Assembly (NCBI RefSeq): GCF_000332095.2
Contig: NZ_KI913949.1
Coordinates: 2,120,587 to 2,184,586, forward strand
Source: Leptolyngbya sp. PCC 6406
GTDB taxonomy: Bacteria; Cyanobacteriota; Cyanobacteriia; Phormidesmidales; Phormidesmidaceae
Length of the DNA: 64,000 nt
Direction of reading: 5' to 3'
In this document: one piece after another, positions 34,413 through 43,383 of the stretch
Layout: the number at the start of each line of letters is the position of its first letter
Numbering within the stretch: the stretch's first letter is position 1
Translations under genes and position numbers: made by a program
Notes under the pieces: model-generated
What the model saw: only the letters and a program-made list of their open reading frames with translations
Told to the model about the DNA's origin: nothing
Databases searched by the model: none

Positions 34413-35474
34413 ATGACCCCAACCCCCACGACCCGACCCACGCGATCGCCCGTTGAAGTCTGGCAATTGGCCCAGGCGGTGCTCACGAGTGAAACCAGCC
34501 TCTACATCGTGAAGCGGGTCATGCAGGCATTGTTGACCCTCTTGCTGGCCTCAGCCTTTAGTTTTTTTATTATTCAGCTCTCACCGGGAGACTTTTTAGA
34601 CCTGTATCGTCAAAATCCTCAGGTTTCCCCAGAAACCATTGAGCAACTAGAGCAGCAGTTTGGCCTAGATCGTCCCCTCTGGGTGCAATACACCCGCTGG
34701 CTGGAGCAAATCGTGCTCCATCTCAACTTTGGTCAAAGCTTTGCCTACCAGCGCCCCGTGGCAGAGGTGCTGGCAGAGCGCATTCCCAATACCCTACTGC
34801 TGTCCTTTTCCTCCATTGTGCTCACCTGGGCCATCGCCATGCCTCTGGGCATCATTGGCGCAGTGCGTCAAAATCAACTGCTAGACCGAGTACTACGGGT
34901 TTTCAGCTACATCGGCCAGGGCATTCCCACCATCATCACTGGACTGCTGCTGCTGTTCTTTGCCCAGAGCACCGCACCCCTGTTCCCTGTTGGGGGACGC
35001 ACCAGTATTAACCACGATGACCTCACCTGGTTTGGCCAGATTTTGGATATTGGCTGGCACCTGATTTTGCCGACCCTAGCCCTCAGTGTCACCAGCTATG
35101 CCGGTCTCCAGCGGATTATGCGGGGGCAACTCCTGGATGTCCTGCGGCAGGACTATATTCAAACCGCCCGCGCCAAGGGTCTGCCAGAAAATCGGGTGAT
35201 TTATGTCCATGCCCTACGCAATGCCATCAACCCCATGATTACCCTGCTGGGGTTTGAGTTTGCCAGCCTATTGGGGGGGGCGTTTATTACCGAAAACTAC
35301 TTCAACTGGCCGGGACTGGGGCGGTTGATTTTGCAGGCGGTGCAGGCCCAAGATCTGTACCTGGTCATGGCTAGTCTGATGATGGGGGCAACCATGTTGA
35401 TTATTGGCAACCTGCTGGCGGATATTGCCCTGACCGTAGTGGATCCCCGGATTCAGCTTTCGGAGATGAATTAA
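34413..35474 (+). CDS. DppB-type ABC transporter permease
   Basis: This 353-aa inner-membrane permease belongs to the dipeptide/oligopeptide/nickel family. The N-terminal helix follows YIVKRVMQALLTLLLAS, a typical start. About six helices are seen. The cytoplasmic EAA-type loop reads YIQTARAKGLPENRVIYVHAL, the ATPase contact. It is a single gene, and the second permease, binding protein and ATPases are not in the window. Cyanobacteria often scatter these components. The substrate is not readable. Confidence 0.9.
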   Translation: MTPTPTTRPTRSPVEVWQLAQAVLTSETSLYIVKRVMQALLTLLLASAFSFFIIQLSPGDFLDLYRQNPQVSPETIEQLEQQFGLDRPLWVQYTRWLEQIVLHLNFGQSFAYQRPVAEVLAERIPNTLLLSFSSIVLTWAIAMPLGIIGAVRQNQLLDRVLRVFSYIGQGIPTIITGLLLLFFAQSTAPLFPVGGRTSINHDDLTWFGQILDIGWHLILPTLALSVTSYAGLQRIMRGQLLDVLRQDYIQTARAKGLPENRVIYVHALRNAINPMITLLGFEFASLLGGAFITENYFNWPGLGRLILQAVQAQDLYLVMASLMMGATMLIIGNLLADIALTVVDPRIQLSEMN

Positions 35475-35574
35475 TCCATGTAGGGTGGGCACTGCCCACC
35501 ATTGCCAAGGGGTTCTGAACAAAAGACGTTTTCCAGAGATCCCCTTAATCCCTGTCACCGAGTCCAGTTCTGCT

Positions 35575-35877
35575 ATGTATTCCCAGGTCTATTACCTCCT
35601 CCGGTCCAAGCAGGATGGTCGCCATCTAGCGGCTCGTACTGGAGAGGAGGGGGCGGCTCAAACCTTTTTGCTCCTGTTTGGGGCAGACCATGAGGCGTTG
35701 ACCTACCTCAGCACCCATGCCCCTGAGGCTCGCGATCGCTTTGCCCTGGAATCGGTTTCGGCCTACCAGCTCAAGGATTTACTCAAGCGCTGGGGGTTTA
35801 GGGGAGTGGGCCTGGTACGCGACCCCGTGACCCCCATGGTCGATTTCCTAGAGCAGGGTCAGGCCCTATTTCTCTAG
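35575..35877 (+). CDS. Conserved hypothetical protein
   Basis: This is a 100-aa soluble protein, start MYSQVYYLLRSKQDG. The frame is open 90 bp further upstream, but that includes a GTGGGCACTGCCCAC palindrome (35482-35497) and is unlikely to be coding. Motifs are FLLLFGADHEALTYL and FRGVGLVRDPVTPMVDFL, the style of a small cyanobacterial protein of unknown role. Its end overlaps the end of the opposite-strand gene at 35866 by 12 bp. Confidence 0.65.
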   Translation: MYSQVYYLLRSKQDGRHLAARTGEEGAAQTFLLLFGADHEALTYLSTHAPEARDRFALESVSAYQLKDLLKRWGFRGVGLVRDPVTPMVDFLEQGQALFL

Positions 35878-36099
35878 CTGGTCCTCTAACTGGTCGTGAT
35901 AGAGACTGTGGACCAGATTTTCCAATTTTTCTTCTGAGAGACAATCCGATAGCGCTGCCATCACATCCACCAAGCGGGCTGCCGACTCCCCTAGGGTGGG
36001 GCTCAGACCCCAAACATCCTGCACCCACTCTTCCGCTGAACCATCGGGGAAGATCATGCGGGCCAGGAGTTGTTGGGATTCGCTGTGGGAAAGGGCCAT
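35866..36099 (-). CDS. Small acidic hypothetical protein
   Basis: This 77-aa, helix-rich, Glu/Leu-rich protein has the motifs HSESQQLLARMIFPDG, WVQDVWGLSP and LVHSLYHDQLEDQLEK. There is no signal or membrane helix. Its tail overlaps the convergent gene by 12 bp. It follows the next leftward-strand gene (36139-36600) by 39 bp in gene order and may share its transcript. The family was not recognised. Confidence 0.6.
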   Translation of the reverse strand: MALSHSESQQLLARMIFPDGSAEEWVQDVWGLSPTLGESAARLVDVMAALSDCLSEEKLENLVHSLYHDQLEDQLEK

Positions 36100-36138
36100 G
36101 GGCAGAGGGATTGTCTTAATGACTTAGGGTCTTAATCC

Positions 36139-36600
36139 TTAATTGTCGGGATGGGACGCTGGTCCCTCGGTAGCGCGGGGGACCAGGGGATCGACGAGCA
36201 CAATCGGAATGCTGCGACCTAATCTTTGGCCATCCTGGGCCTGCATCATGCGGCTGGCTTGGGCTGGGTCAAAGTAGCGGTCAAATTCCGCCTGGAGTTG
36301 GGCCGTTGTTCCTTCCGATTCAGCCACTGCTGCCTGCACTTTTTGGAGGGTTTGGCGCTGGACTTGGTGGTAGGGCACTAACCGAACTAGGGTAGACAAG
36401 GCCACTAAGCTAATGCCCAAATTCACCGTCAAGCGGATAGTCATTTCCCAGGCCAAGGCTCGGTGGGCTTGGGCTGCGGAGCGCGAGGGTCTGCGACCGG
36501 CCAAAGGCAATCGCGCCTTCACTCGGGGCTGGGCAGGCCGGGGCCGCCGCTGGGGGGACTGGACAGGTACCAAGTCTGGGAGGGGCTGGGGTAAGCTCAT
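36139..36600 (-). CDS. Single-helix membrane protein with FtsL-like layout
   Basis: This is a 153-aa protein. It has a basic Pro/Arg-rich cytoplasmic tail (about 1-50), one membrane helix (about 53-75, LTVNLGISLVALSTLVRLV), a coiled coil (about 78-110, QVQRQTLQKVQAAVAES) and a C-terminal segment with FDRYFDPAQASRMMQAQ. This layout is that of FtsL/DivIC division proteins, but the family is not proven. The start at ATG 36600 was preferred to a GTG two codons earlier. It is followed by the 77-aa gene. It likely sits in the plasma membrane. Confidence 0.6.
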   Translation of the reverse strand: MSLPQPLPDLVPVQSPQRRPRPAQPRVKARLPLAGRRPSRSAAQAHRALAWEMTIRLTVNLGISLVALSTLVRLVPYHQVQRQTLQKVQAAVAESEGTTAQLQAEFDRYFDPAQASRMMQAQDGQRLGRSIPIVLVDPLVPRATEGPASHPDN

Positions 36601-36756
36601 GGGCACCTCTAGATGGAAAACTCACCCCTCGACATTGGGCGAGCCTGCCATAGAATAGCCTCAATTATGGGATAAAACCACAAGAATTGAGAAAAAAAGC
36701 GATGGATTTGCATCCCACCTCCGATCCCCACCATGCTCCCGATAAAAATCTCCCGA

Positions 36757-36791
36757 TAAAAAGCCGCCCCGAGGAAACCCCTGGGGCGGCA
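36757..36791 (-). terminator. Rho-independent terminator of psaM
   Basis: On the minus strand GCCGCCCC pairs with GGGGCGGC around an AGGGGTTTCCTC loop, followed by a run of T (AAAAA on the + strand at 36758-36762). It lies about 75 bp after the psaM stop and is a textbook terminator for that gene. Confidence 0.85.
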
Positions 36792-36863
36792 CTGAACTTG
36801 AATTGAGATCGAATGTACTGTCGAACGCCACAGAGGGACGCCCGACTGGCCCCGGTTGGTCCC

Positions 36864-36959
36864 CTACTTGTAAAGCTCAGTGGACAGTCGGAATGCCAAT
36901 ACGCCGGGAATTAGCGCGATCGCAAGGGCAATGAAAATCTGAGTATCGGATAACGCCAT
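36864..36959 (-). CDS. psaM: Photosystem I reaction centre subunit XII (PsaM)
   Basis: This 31-aa single-helix thylakoid protein was found by reading the minus strand between 36959 (ATG) and 36864 (TAG). It reads [20 protein letters not shown] and then [11 protein letters not shown]. The start MAL-DTQ, the hydrophobic middle and the [11 protein letters not shown] end are the fixed features of cyanobacterial PsaM. The subunit helps stabilise the PSI trimer interface. It is monocistronic with its own terminator. Its presence fixes the window as cyanobacterial. Confidence 0.97.
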   Translation of the reverse strand: MALSDTQIFIALAIALIPGVLAFRLSTELYK

Positions 36960-37318
36960 AGTTATCAATCCTTTCTATTGAGCGACTGATCGACATTGAA
37001 GGCTTCCCTGGGGAAGCTGAGTCCAATTTTTCCCTATCTCCCGACCTTTCAGCCCTATCTCTAGGGCAACTGTTACACAGCGTAACTTTGCCCAGGGAGA
37101 AAGAGGGCAGGCCAAAATAGGGGGAGCCTGCTGTTATTGTTCCTGGTTTTTCTTAAACTTCAAAATGTCATCTTCGTCACTATTGCCGGGGCTAGCATGG
37201 AGTAAACCTGCAATACAGCGCTTTGATGGCATTCCCTGACATTTGCCATGCCTCGGCCATTGCTCCCTAGTCCCTGATCTGACTGAATCATGTTCTTCCC
37301 CTAAGTTCCTCCCCTAAA
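36960..37318. other. 359-bp divergent region between psaM and phoU
   Basis: This region should hold the promoters of psaM (leftward) and phoU (rightward). No further gene was found. No Pho-box could be assigned with confidence; several CTTAAAC- and CCTAAAT-like words occur near 37150 and 37310 but without the expected tandem spacing. Confidence 0.5.
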
Positions 37319-38005
37319 TTGAACCTGCGTGGCCCTGTGATCGATTCCTCTCTGTCTGAAAGCCCCCAAGTTGCCCCCTTTGATCGTCAACTCAAGCGGC
37401 TCCAACGCGATGTCCTGCGGATGGGTGCGCTAGTTGAAAATTCCTGTCTCCTAGCCCGCAGTGCCCTCTGCGATCGCAACCTCGAAGCCGCCCAACAGCT
37501 CAAGGTTCACGATAAGCGCATCGACCAGTTCTACCGTCAGATCGAACTCGACTGCGTCAACCTGTTAACCGAGCCCCGACCCGCCACCCAAGGGCTGCGC
37601 CACATCAGCGCCTTCATGCAGTTGATTCGCGATCTAGAACGCATCGGCGACTATGCCAAGGACATCGGCGAAGTCGCGATTAAACTCTTTCCCTACCCCG
37701 TCCATCCCTGTATGCAGCCGATCCAAGTGATGCTTGACCGCTGCCGCTCCATGGTAGCCCTCAGCCTCGTCGCCCTATCGGATCTAAATGCCGAAATTGG
37801 GTTGGATATTAAAGAAAAAGACGATGCGGTCGATGACGACTACGATGCCCTCTACGATCAACTGGTCCATCCCGACAACCCGATTGAGAATGTAGAAACC
37901 GTTGTATTACTAGTACTCGTCATCCGCTACTTAGAGCGGGTGGCAGACCACGCCACCAACATTGGTCGTCGCATCGCCTATGTTGTAACGGGCGAGCGCA
38001 CCTAG
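37319..38005 (+). CDS. phoU: PhoU phosphate-signalling regulator
   Basis: This 228-aa protein has two PhoU three-helix repeats. The first is FDRQLKRLQRDVLRMGALVENS, the second is CRSMVALSLVALSDLNAEIG. The acidic metal-binding motifs KEKDDAVDDDYD and RYLERVADHATNIGR are present. PhoU links the PstSCAB phosphate importer to the two-component sensor and keeps the Pho regulon off when phosphate is ample. No pst or kinase gene is adjacent. The start is unclear: TTG at 37319 or GTG at 37337; no ATG precedes the core. Confidence 0.9.
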   Translation: MNLRGPVIDSSLSESPQVAPFDRQLKRLQRDVLRMGALVENSCLLARSALCDRNLEAAQQLKVHDKRIDQFYRQIELDCVNLLTEPRPATQGLRHISAFMQLIRDLERIGDYAKDIGEVAIKLFPYPVHPCMQPIQVMLDRCRSMVALSLVALSDLNAEIGLDIKEKDDAVDDDYDALYDQLVHPDNPIENVETVVLLVLVIRYLERVADHATNIGRRIAYVVTGERT

Positions 38006-38220
38006 AGTAGGGTATATTTGGTATCGGCCTCCGGCTTCCCAGCCTGCTGATTCATGCTGGGTTGTTATCTGGATGTGGGCTGCTACCCGTGGCACGTGAG
38101 CGGAATCATAGAACTGGCCTACCCTTAGGTTAAAGATCTGCAAGCTTAAAGATCTGCCTGTTCACTACCCCCTGCCCCGTCAATTCGCCCCAATTTGCAC
38201 CGATAAGGATCACTCGCTAC

Positions 38221-40614
38221 ATGAACTTTTCGATTGCTGCCCTGCTGGCTAATTTCACCGAAGACAAAAGCGTTACCCTCAAGACCCTCCAAAAAAAGCT
38301 CCACTGTGAGGATGAAACCAGTATTCGAGAGCTACAGATTGCCGTAGACGCCCTAGAACGTATCGGGGTTTTGGCAAAGGAGCGGGGTAAATACCAGCGA
38401 GTGACGGAGGATGGGGTTGTAGAAGGTAAGCTCCGCTGCTCTAGCAAAGGGTTTTGCTTTGCCATCCAAGATGATGAAGCCGCCGACGATATCTACGTCC
38501 GTGAGAGCCAGTTGAATACGGCTTGGAACGGCGATCGCGTTTTGGTGAGGGTGACCAAGGAAGGGAGTCGTCGCCGTAGTCCCGAAGGAGAGGTCCATCT
38601 GATTCTAGAGCGGGCCAACGCCTCGGTGCTGGCGCGGGTTAAGACCGAGAAAGATACCTTCCAAGCCGTCCCCCTAGACGACCGCCTCCTCTTTGAGCTG
38701 GCCCTAGAGGGGGAACCAGCGTTGCTCAAGGAAGCCGTTGATCAACTGGCCCATGTCGAGGTCGTGCGTTATCCCCTCGGCCAACATCCCCCCCAGGGTA
38801 GAGTGGCCCAGATTCTCGGCAGCGACGCCGAAGCCTCCTCCGATCGCGATATTGTTTACTGCAAACATGACCTGCCCCGCAGTTTTACCGAGGCTGTGCT
38901 CGCGGAGGCTGCGACCCTCTCCGATCAGGTTGGCAAAGCCGCGAAGGATCGCATGGACCTGCGCGATCGCCTCACCCTCACCATCGACGGTCCCGATGCC
39001 CGAGTCATTGATGATGCTCTCACCCTAGGCAAGGACGACGACGGCAACTGGCAACTCGGCGTCCATATTTCCGATGTCAGCCACTATGTCCCCCTCCATT
39101 CCCAGATTGACCAAGAAGCCTTCAAGCGAGGCACCTCCGTCTACCTGGGGGATGAAGTCATTCCGATGCTGCCCGACCCCCTCTCGGGAGCCCTCTGCTC
39201 CCTACTGCCGGGGGAAGATCGCCTTACCCTATCGGTTTTGGTCACCCTGAATCCCGATGGTGAGGTGCTGTTCTTCGAGATTCAGCCCACCGTACTGCGG
39301 GTAGACCATCACCTCAACTACAACCAAGCTCAAGGCATTCTCGCCCGCGAATTCCCCGAGGAGTTAGAAAAACTTGGGGTCACCCCAGCGGAATTGGAAC
39401 CTTTTCAGCCCATCCATGACCTCTTGGAGGATCTCTTCACCCTCAGTCAAGCAGCACGCTACCAACGCATGTCCCGAGGATCCTTTGAGCTGAACCTGCC
39501 GGAACACGAGTTCCCCGATGATGCAGAAGAAGCCCTAGCCTCCTACGCTTCTCCTAAATTCCAGTACGACGACGAGGGACTGTTGGGAGTAATGGTGGTG
39601 TCTTCCCTCCTGCCCGCTCGCATGGTAGTGACGGAATTCACCCTCTTAGCCAATCAGCTTGTCGCTTCCCATCTTCAGTCGTTGGGGGTACCCGCCATCT
39701 ATCGCCTCCATCGTCCCCCCAATGTGGCGGATGTGCAGGAGCTGATCAAGCTGGCGGAAAATATGGACATCCAGCTCGAATTGGCGGATCCCGAAACCAT
39801 CACCCCCGCTGACTACCAACGCTTCACTCAGCAGTTCGCTGCTTCCCAGTCGGAAAAGATCCTCACCTATCTGTTGTTGTCTACCTTTAAGCCCGCCTTC
39901 TACGCCGCCCAAGCTGGGGGACATTTTGGCTTGGCCCTGGAGGATGGCTATGCCCATTTCTCTTCGCCGACACGGCGCTACCCTGACCTCATGGTGCATC
40001 GGGTACTCCATGCTGTGTTTGAAAAGGGGCGCGATCGCAGATCCACCCGCTCCAAAGACGGGGTCAACCTGCGCCACAGCAGTTGCCATGGTCAGATCAA
40101 CTGGAATGTTCTCCCCCCCGATCTCCACCACGAGCTAGAAGACTACATCCAGCGCATCACAGGGCCGCTGACAGAGCGAGAACGTCTTGCCCAGGATGCA
40201 GAGTCAGATCTAGAGGGGCTAAAGAAAGCCGCCTTCATGCGAGACCATACCGGTTCCGTCTTCCACGGTCTGATCACCGGGGTCCAGTCCTACGGCTTCT
40301 TTGTGGAGATTGAAGAATTATTAGTAGAAGGGTTAGTGCATGTCAGCTCCCTCAAAGACGACTGGTATGAGTACCGTTCCCGTCAGCAAAAGCTGGTAGG
40401 CCGCAAGAATCGTCGCCAGTTCCGCCTGGGGGATCGGGTTGAGGTCCAAGTCAAGAACGTAGACTACTACCGCCAGCAGATTGACCTAGTTGCTGTCGGT
40501 GGGGGCAGTGAAGCCGACGAGGATGACGATGAGGGCGATGAGGACTTCAACGGCAATGGCCATCCTGGGGATGACTACGAGCCCGATGTAGACAGCCAGG
40601 ATGAATCGGAATAA
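38221..40614 (+). CDS. rnr: RNase II/RNase R-family exoribonuclease
   Basis: This is a 797-aa 3'-5' exoribonuclease. It has an N-terminal helix-turn-helix-like region (about 10-65), cold-shock-type RNA-binding domains (about 70-230), the RNB catalytic domain (about 240-600) and a C-terminal S1 domain (about 675-755, GLITGVQSYGFFVEI), ending in an acidic tail. The active-site loop reads TIDGPDARVIDDAL, where E. coli RNase R has DARDFDD, so one of the four metal-binding Asp positions is Val. The HFGLALEDGYAHFSSPTRRYPD motif is intact. It probably degrades structured RNA. Its last 14 bp overlap the start of ubiX, which implies coupled translation. Confidence 0.9.
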   Translation: MNFSIAALLANFTEDKSVTLKTLQKKLHCEDETSIRELQIAVDALERIGVLAKERGKYQRVTEDGVVEGKLRCSSKGFCFAIQDDEAADDIYVRESQLNTAWNGDRVLVRVTKEGSRRRSPEGEVHLILERANASVLARVKTEKDTFQAVPLDDRLLFELALEGEPALLKEAVDQLAHVEVVRYPLGQHPPQGRVAQILGSDAEASSDRDIVYCKHDLPRSFTEAVLAEAATLSDQVGKAAKDRMDLRDRLTLTIDGPDARVIDDALTLGKDDDGNWQLGVHISDVSHYVPLHSQIDQEAFKRGTSVYLGDEVIPMLPDPLSGALCSLLPGEDRLTLSVLVTLNPDGEVLFFEIQPTVLRVDHHLNYNQAQGILAREFPEELEKLGVTPAELEPFQPIHDLLEDLFTLSQAARYQRMSRGSFELNLPEHEFPDDAEEALASYASPKFQYDDEGLLGVMVVSSLLPARMVVTEFTLLANQLVASHLQSLGVPAIYRLHRPPNVADVQELIKLAENMDIQLELADPETITPADYQRFTQQFAASQSEKILTYLLLSTFKPAFYAAQAGGHFGLALEDGYAHFSSPTRRYPDLMVHRVLHAVFEKGRDRRSTRSKDGVNLRHSSCHGQINWNVLPPDLHHELEDYIQRITGPLTERERLAQDAESDLEGLKKAAFMRDHTGSVFHGLITGVQSYGFFVEIEELLVEGLVHVSSLKDDWYEYRSRQQKLVGRKNRRQFRLGDRVEVQVKNVDYYRQQIDLVAVGGGSEADEDDDEGDEDFNGNGHPGDDYEPDVDSQDESE

Positions 40615-41260
40615 GCCTGTTCCCGCTAAAGCCCTGCCCCTCACCCTGGGGGTGACTGGGGCTTCCGGCCTGATCTATGCGGTGCGCGCCCTCAAATTCC
40701 TCCTAGAGGCCCAGATTCCGGTGGAGTTGGTGGCATCTCGGGCGACCTACCAAGTCTGGAAAGCGGAGCAAAATCTCCAGATGCCGGGGGAACCCGATGC
40801 CCAGGCGGAGTTTTGGCGGGCTCAGGCAGGGGTACCCCAACAGGGCTCTCTCCGCTGCCATCCCTGGGGGGATGTCGGAGCCACAATTGCCAGCGGCTCC
40901 TTTCGCACCCTGGGCATGGTGATTTTGCCATGCAGCATGAGCACCGTGGGCAAGCTGGCAGCGGGCCTTAGTTCAGACCTGTTGGAACGGGCGGCAGATG
41001 TGCAACTCAAGGAGCGCCAACCGCTGGTGCTGGTCCCCCGCGAAACCCCCTTCAGCTTGATTCACCTGCGGAATCTCACCACCCTGGCGGAGGCCGGAGC
41101 CCACATTGTTCCCGCCATCCCCGCCTGGTACCACCAGCCTGAGACGATTCTGGACTTGGTGGACTTTGTCGTAGCCCGCGCCCTAGATTACTTTCACCTG
41201 GACTGTGTGCCCCTGCGCCGCTGGCAGGGTTCCAACCCCGAAGATGACCTTCCAGGATGA
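40601..41260 (+). CDS. ubiX: UbiX-type flavin prenyltransferase
   Basis: This 219-aa enzyme joins dimethylallyl phosphate to FMN and makes the prenylated cofactor for UbiD decarboxylases, a step in quinone synthesis. The motif GVTGASGLIYAVRAL at the start binds FMN. Others are VILPCSMSTVGKLAAGLSSD, RAADVQLKERQPLVLVPRETP and HLRNLTTLAEAGAHIVPAIPAWY. The length is normal. It overlaps the nuclease gene by 14 bp. No ubiD is present in the window. Confidence 0.93.
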   Translation: MNRNKPVPAKALPLTLGVTGASGLIYAVRALKFLLEAQIPVELVASRATYQVWKAEQNLQMPGEPDAQAEFWRAQAGVPQQGSLRCHPWGDVGATIASGSFRTLGMVILPCSMSTVGKLAAGLSSDLLERAADVQLKERQPLVLVPRETPFSLIHLRNLTTLAEAGAHIVPAIPAWYHQPETILDLVDFVVARALDYFHLDCVPLRRWQGSNPEDDLPG

Positions 41261-41698
41261 CCTCCCCTGGTACCGCAAGGCATAAGGATGCAAGGGGATT
41301 CCAGGGAACACAAGGGTTCCACTGGGCATAGATACTGTGTTAGCGCCTCAGCAGGCTTGGCCCTGAGGCGCTAACACAGTATCTACGCAGACTCACAAAG
41401 GTAAAGACTCTTTATCCGGCAAGGGTTTGAGGGTTGGGCGAAGTCGTATGTCTTTCAGACAGGCTGCGCCAACATGCAATGGCTCCCCCAGGGAGCAAGC
41501 GCGATCAGCGGAGCGGGTACGTTATTTTCCTGCGAGTCCCTTAGGGCCTGTGGACAATTAACTCAGAGGGCCGTATCGTGGCCTTGCCCACGGTGCCCTT
41601 CAGGGAGAGTTGGACTGTAAAGAACCCCTGCCCCTATTCCCTTTGACAAGCTCAGGGAAAGGGGACAGAGACAGGGGTTTTTATACCTGGGAATAGGT
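41261..41698. other. 438-bp convergent intergenic region rich in repeats
   Basis: This region lies between ubiX and rlpA, whose ends face each other. It contains a 23-bp perfect stem hairpin (41329-41385), a partial MITE end at about 41541-41560 (TTAGGGCCTGTGGACAATTAA) with decayed family sequence after it, and an imperfect hairpin AACCCCTG...CAGGGGTT followed by TTTTT at about 41619-41684, which could end transcripts from the left. No gene is visible. Confidence 0.6.
41329..41385. repeat. Hairpin with a 23-bp perfect stem
   Basis: Arms 41329-41351 and 41363-41385 are exact reverse complements around an 11-nt loop. The core is GATACTGTGTTAGCGCCTCAG. There is no T run, and no second copy was seen in the window. 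It may act as a bidirectional terminator or RNA-processing site after ubiX and rlpA, or be a structured mobile palindrome. Confidence 0.85.
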
Positions 41699-42742
41699 TT
41701 AGGGCGTGGAGAGAACCTCTATACGAACAGGGCCGACACCAGCTCGATCTAGGCCAATTTCCCGCGCAGCACCAGCGGAGAGATCGAGAATACGTCCGCC
41801 ACTAAAGGGGCCGCGATCATTGATGCGGACTACCACTTGACGGTTGTTGTTGACGTTGGTGACTCGAACCACAGTGCCAAAGGGCAGCGTGCGGTGGGCA
41901 GCAGTGAGGGCGTTTTGGTTAAAGACCTCACCGTTGGCAGTGCGGCGACCATGGAAACCGGGTCCATACCAGGAGGCCCGTCCAGTGACCACGGAGACCA
42001 CATTCCAGTTAGAGGTGGAATCTGTAGCGGTAGGTTGGCCTTCGACGGATTGAAGGGGATCTGCGCCCCCCAAGAGGCGGCGGAGGCGGTTGGTGGCTTG
42101 GAGCGCATCCATGCCCTCGTTATTCGTGGTGTCTGGCAGCATCACTGTCTCGTCCACGGTGACGAGGTCATCATCAGCTAGGGCGATGACGTAGGTTTCT
42201 TGGTCTGCATCCCAGCGGACGGAGATGGCGGTGGCATCTCCCTCGGCTTGGTGAAAGGCTTCAATCAGAGCTGCGATCGCGGTGGCTTGCACAACTGGAT
42301 CGGCATCGACAGTAGCGGTGTCTGTGGCTAAATCTGGGGCTGCGGTGGCCTTGGTATCGCTGAGGGTGGCTAGCTCGGAGCCAATGAAGGTCAGGACCGG
42401 AATGTTCTGAACGTAAAGAGTCGCGGCCTGACGATCGTCGAGGGGGTGGGAAATGACAATAACAAGGTCAGCGGAACGACGGGACAGAGTCCGAATTTCA
42501 GGGTTTGCAGCGGTCTCGGATGGGAGCGTTTCAGCCCCTGCGTTCTCGGACAAATTCTCTAGAGACAGATCGGAAAGAGCACTATCGGGTGAGGCAGTGT
42601 CAGGGAACACATCGGCGGTGTCAGGGTTGAGGTGGAGCAGTTCTTCAAGTCTGTCAACTTGCTGAGCATGGCTGGGCAAGGCAGCGCCGACGGCAGATAC
42701 AAACACCGCAGCGGTCAGACTGTGAAACAAGCGTTGATGCAT
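41699..42742 (-). CDS. rlpA: RlpA-like septal ring lytic transglycosylase
   Basis: This is a 347-aa exported protein. The start MHQRLFHSLTAAVFVSAVGA at 42742 gives a signal peptide with cleavage near SHA-QQ; a GTG/ATG frame seven codons upstream is less likely. The middle is acidic and poorly conserved. The C-terminal double-psi β-barrel (about 255-345) has the RlpA pattern: GRASWYGPGFHGRRTANGE, AAHRTLPFGTVVRVTN, VVVRINDRGPFSGGRILDLS and A..IGL. RlpA enzymes cleave denuded glycan strands at the division septum. It is a single leftward gene. No SPOR domain is seen. Confidence 0.88.
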   Translation of the reverse strand: MHQRLFHSLTAAVFVSAVGAALPSHAQQVDRLEELLHLNPDTADVFPDTASPDSALSDLSLENLSENAGAETLPSETAANPEIRTLSRRSADLVIVISHPLDDRQAATLYVQNIPVLTFIGSELATLSDTKATAAPDLATDTATVDADPVVQATAIAALIEAFHQAEGDATAISVRWDADQETYVIALADDDLVTVDETVMLPDTTNNEGMDALQATNRLRRLLGGADPLQSVEGQPTATDSTSNWNVVSVVTGRASWYGPGFHGRRTANGEVFNQNALTAAHRTLPFGTVVRVTNVNNNRQVVVRINDRGPFSGGRILDLSAGAAREIGLDRAGVGPVRIEVLSTP

Positions 42743-43383
42743 AGGGGTAACCAAATTCAACAATCCGGGCTGAGAGGGTGGGGGCCGTCCCCGATTCGGT
42801 CTGGCAAGTCATTAACAATTGCCATCTCATACCTGCCCTCTCATACCCGCTTTAACTTCACTCTGTGCAATGTTTTTTGAACGACTAGAACCCTACCACG
42901 AAGGTTCTGGGTTGGGGATCCGGGCAACAGGTGAGGCGGGGATCGAAAAACAGGGATTTAAGTTCCCTTTACAAATCTCAAAATCCCACGGGGTAAGCAT
43001 CCTCGATTTTTTATTCGGGACCATAAGAGAGAAAATATGTTTTGAGATTGTTATCTGTTTTGTGTTTGACTTTCGTAAAAGTAATCATTCAGGTCAGGAT
43101 CTCGGGGTCTTTTTTCATCAAAACCTGACTGGACTATGCAACTTCACCCATAGTCACTGGAGACGAGAAAACGCCACGATACCCGGTCTAGGATCGAAAT
43201 TCTGGAGCAGTTGGGCTGCTACTACAGCAGCAGCCAATATCGTTAAGCCTGGAACGAACAAGGGGCTTAAGCCCCTTGTCCTAACCTGGATGGCCACTGC
43301 CATACCTAAACTTCTCCTCAAATCCCCATACAAAAATTCTCCATATATATAGACAATGGGGAACGCACTGATGAGGTAGGGCG
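42743..43383. other. 641-bp gap without a recognised gene
   Basis: This region contains the divergent promoters of rlpA and purM. Its middle (42950-43150) is more AT-rich than the flanks. There are hairpins GAACC/GGTTC near 42886 and GTCAGG/CCTGAC across 43092-43124, and an AAGGGGCTTAAGCCCCTT palindrome at about 43259-43277 like the one in the MITE at 10018. Open frames here lack codon character. A non-coding RNA is possible but none was identified. Confidence 0.5.

Noticed and set aside
42819-43352. 177-codon open frame on the + strand
   Set aside because: It has low-complexity, mixed composition, runs through a palindromic repeat, and shows no domain or conserved style.
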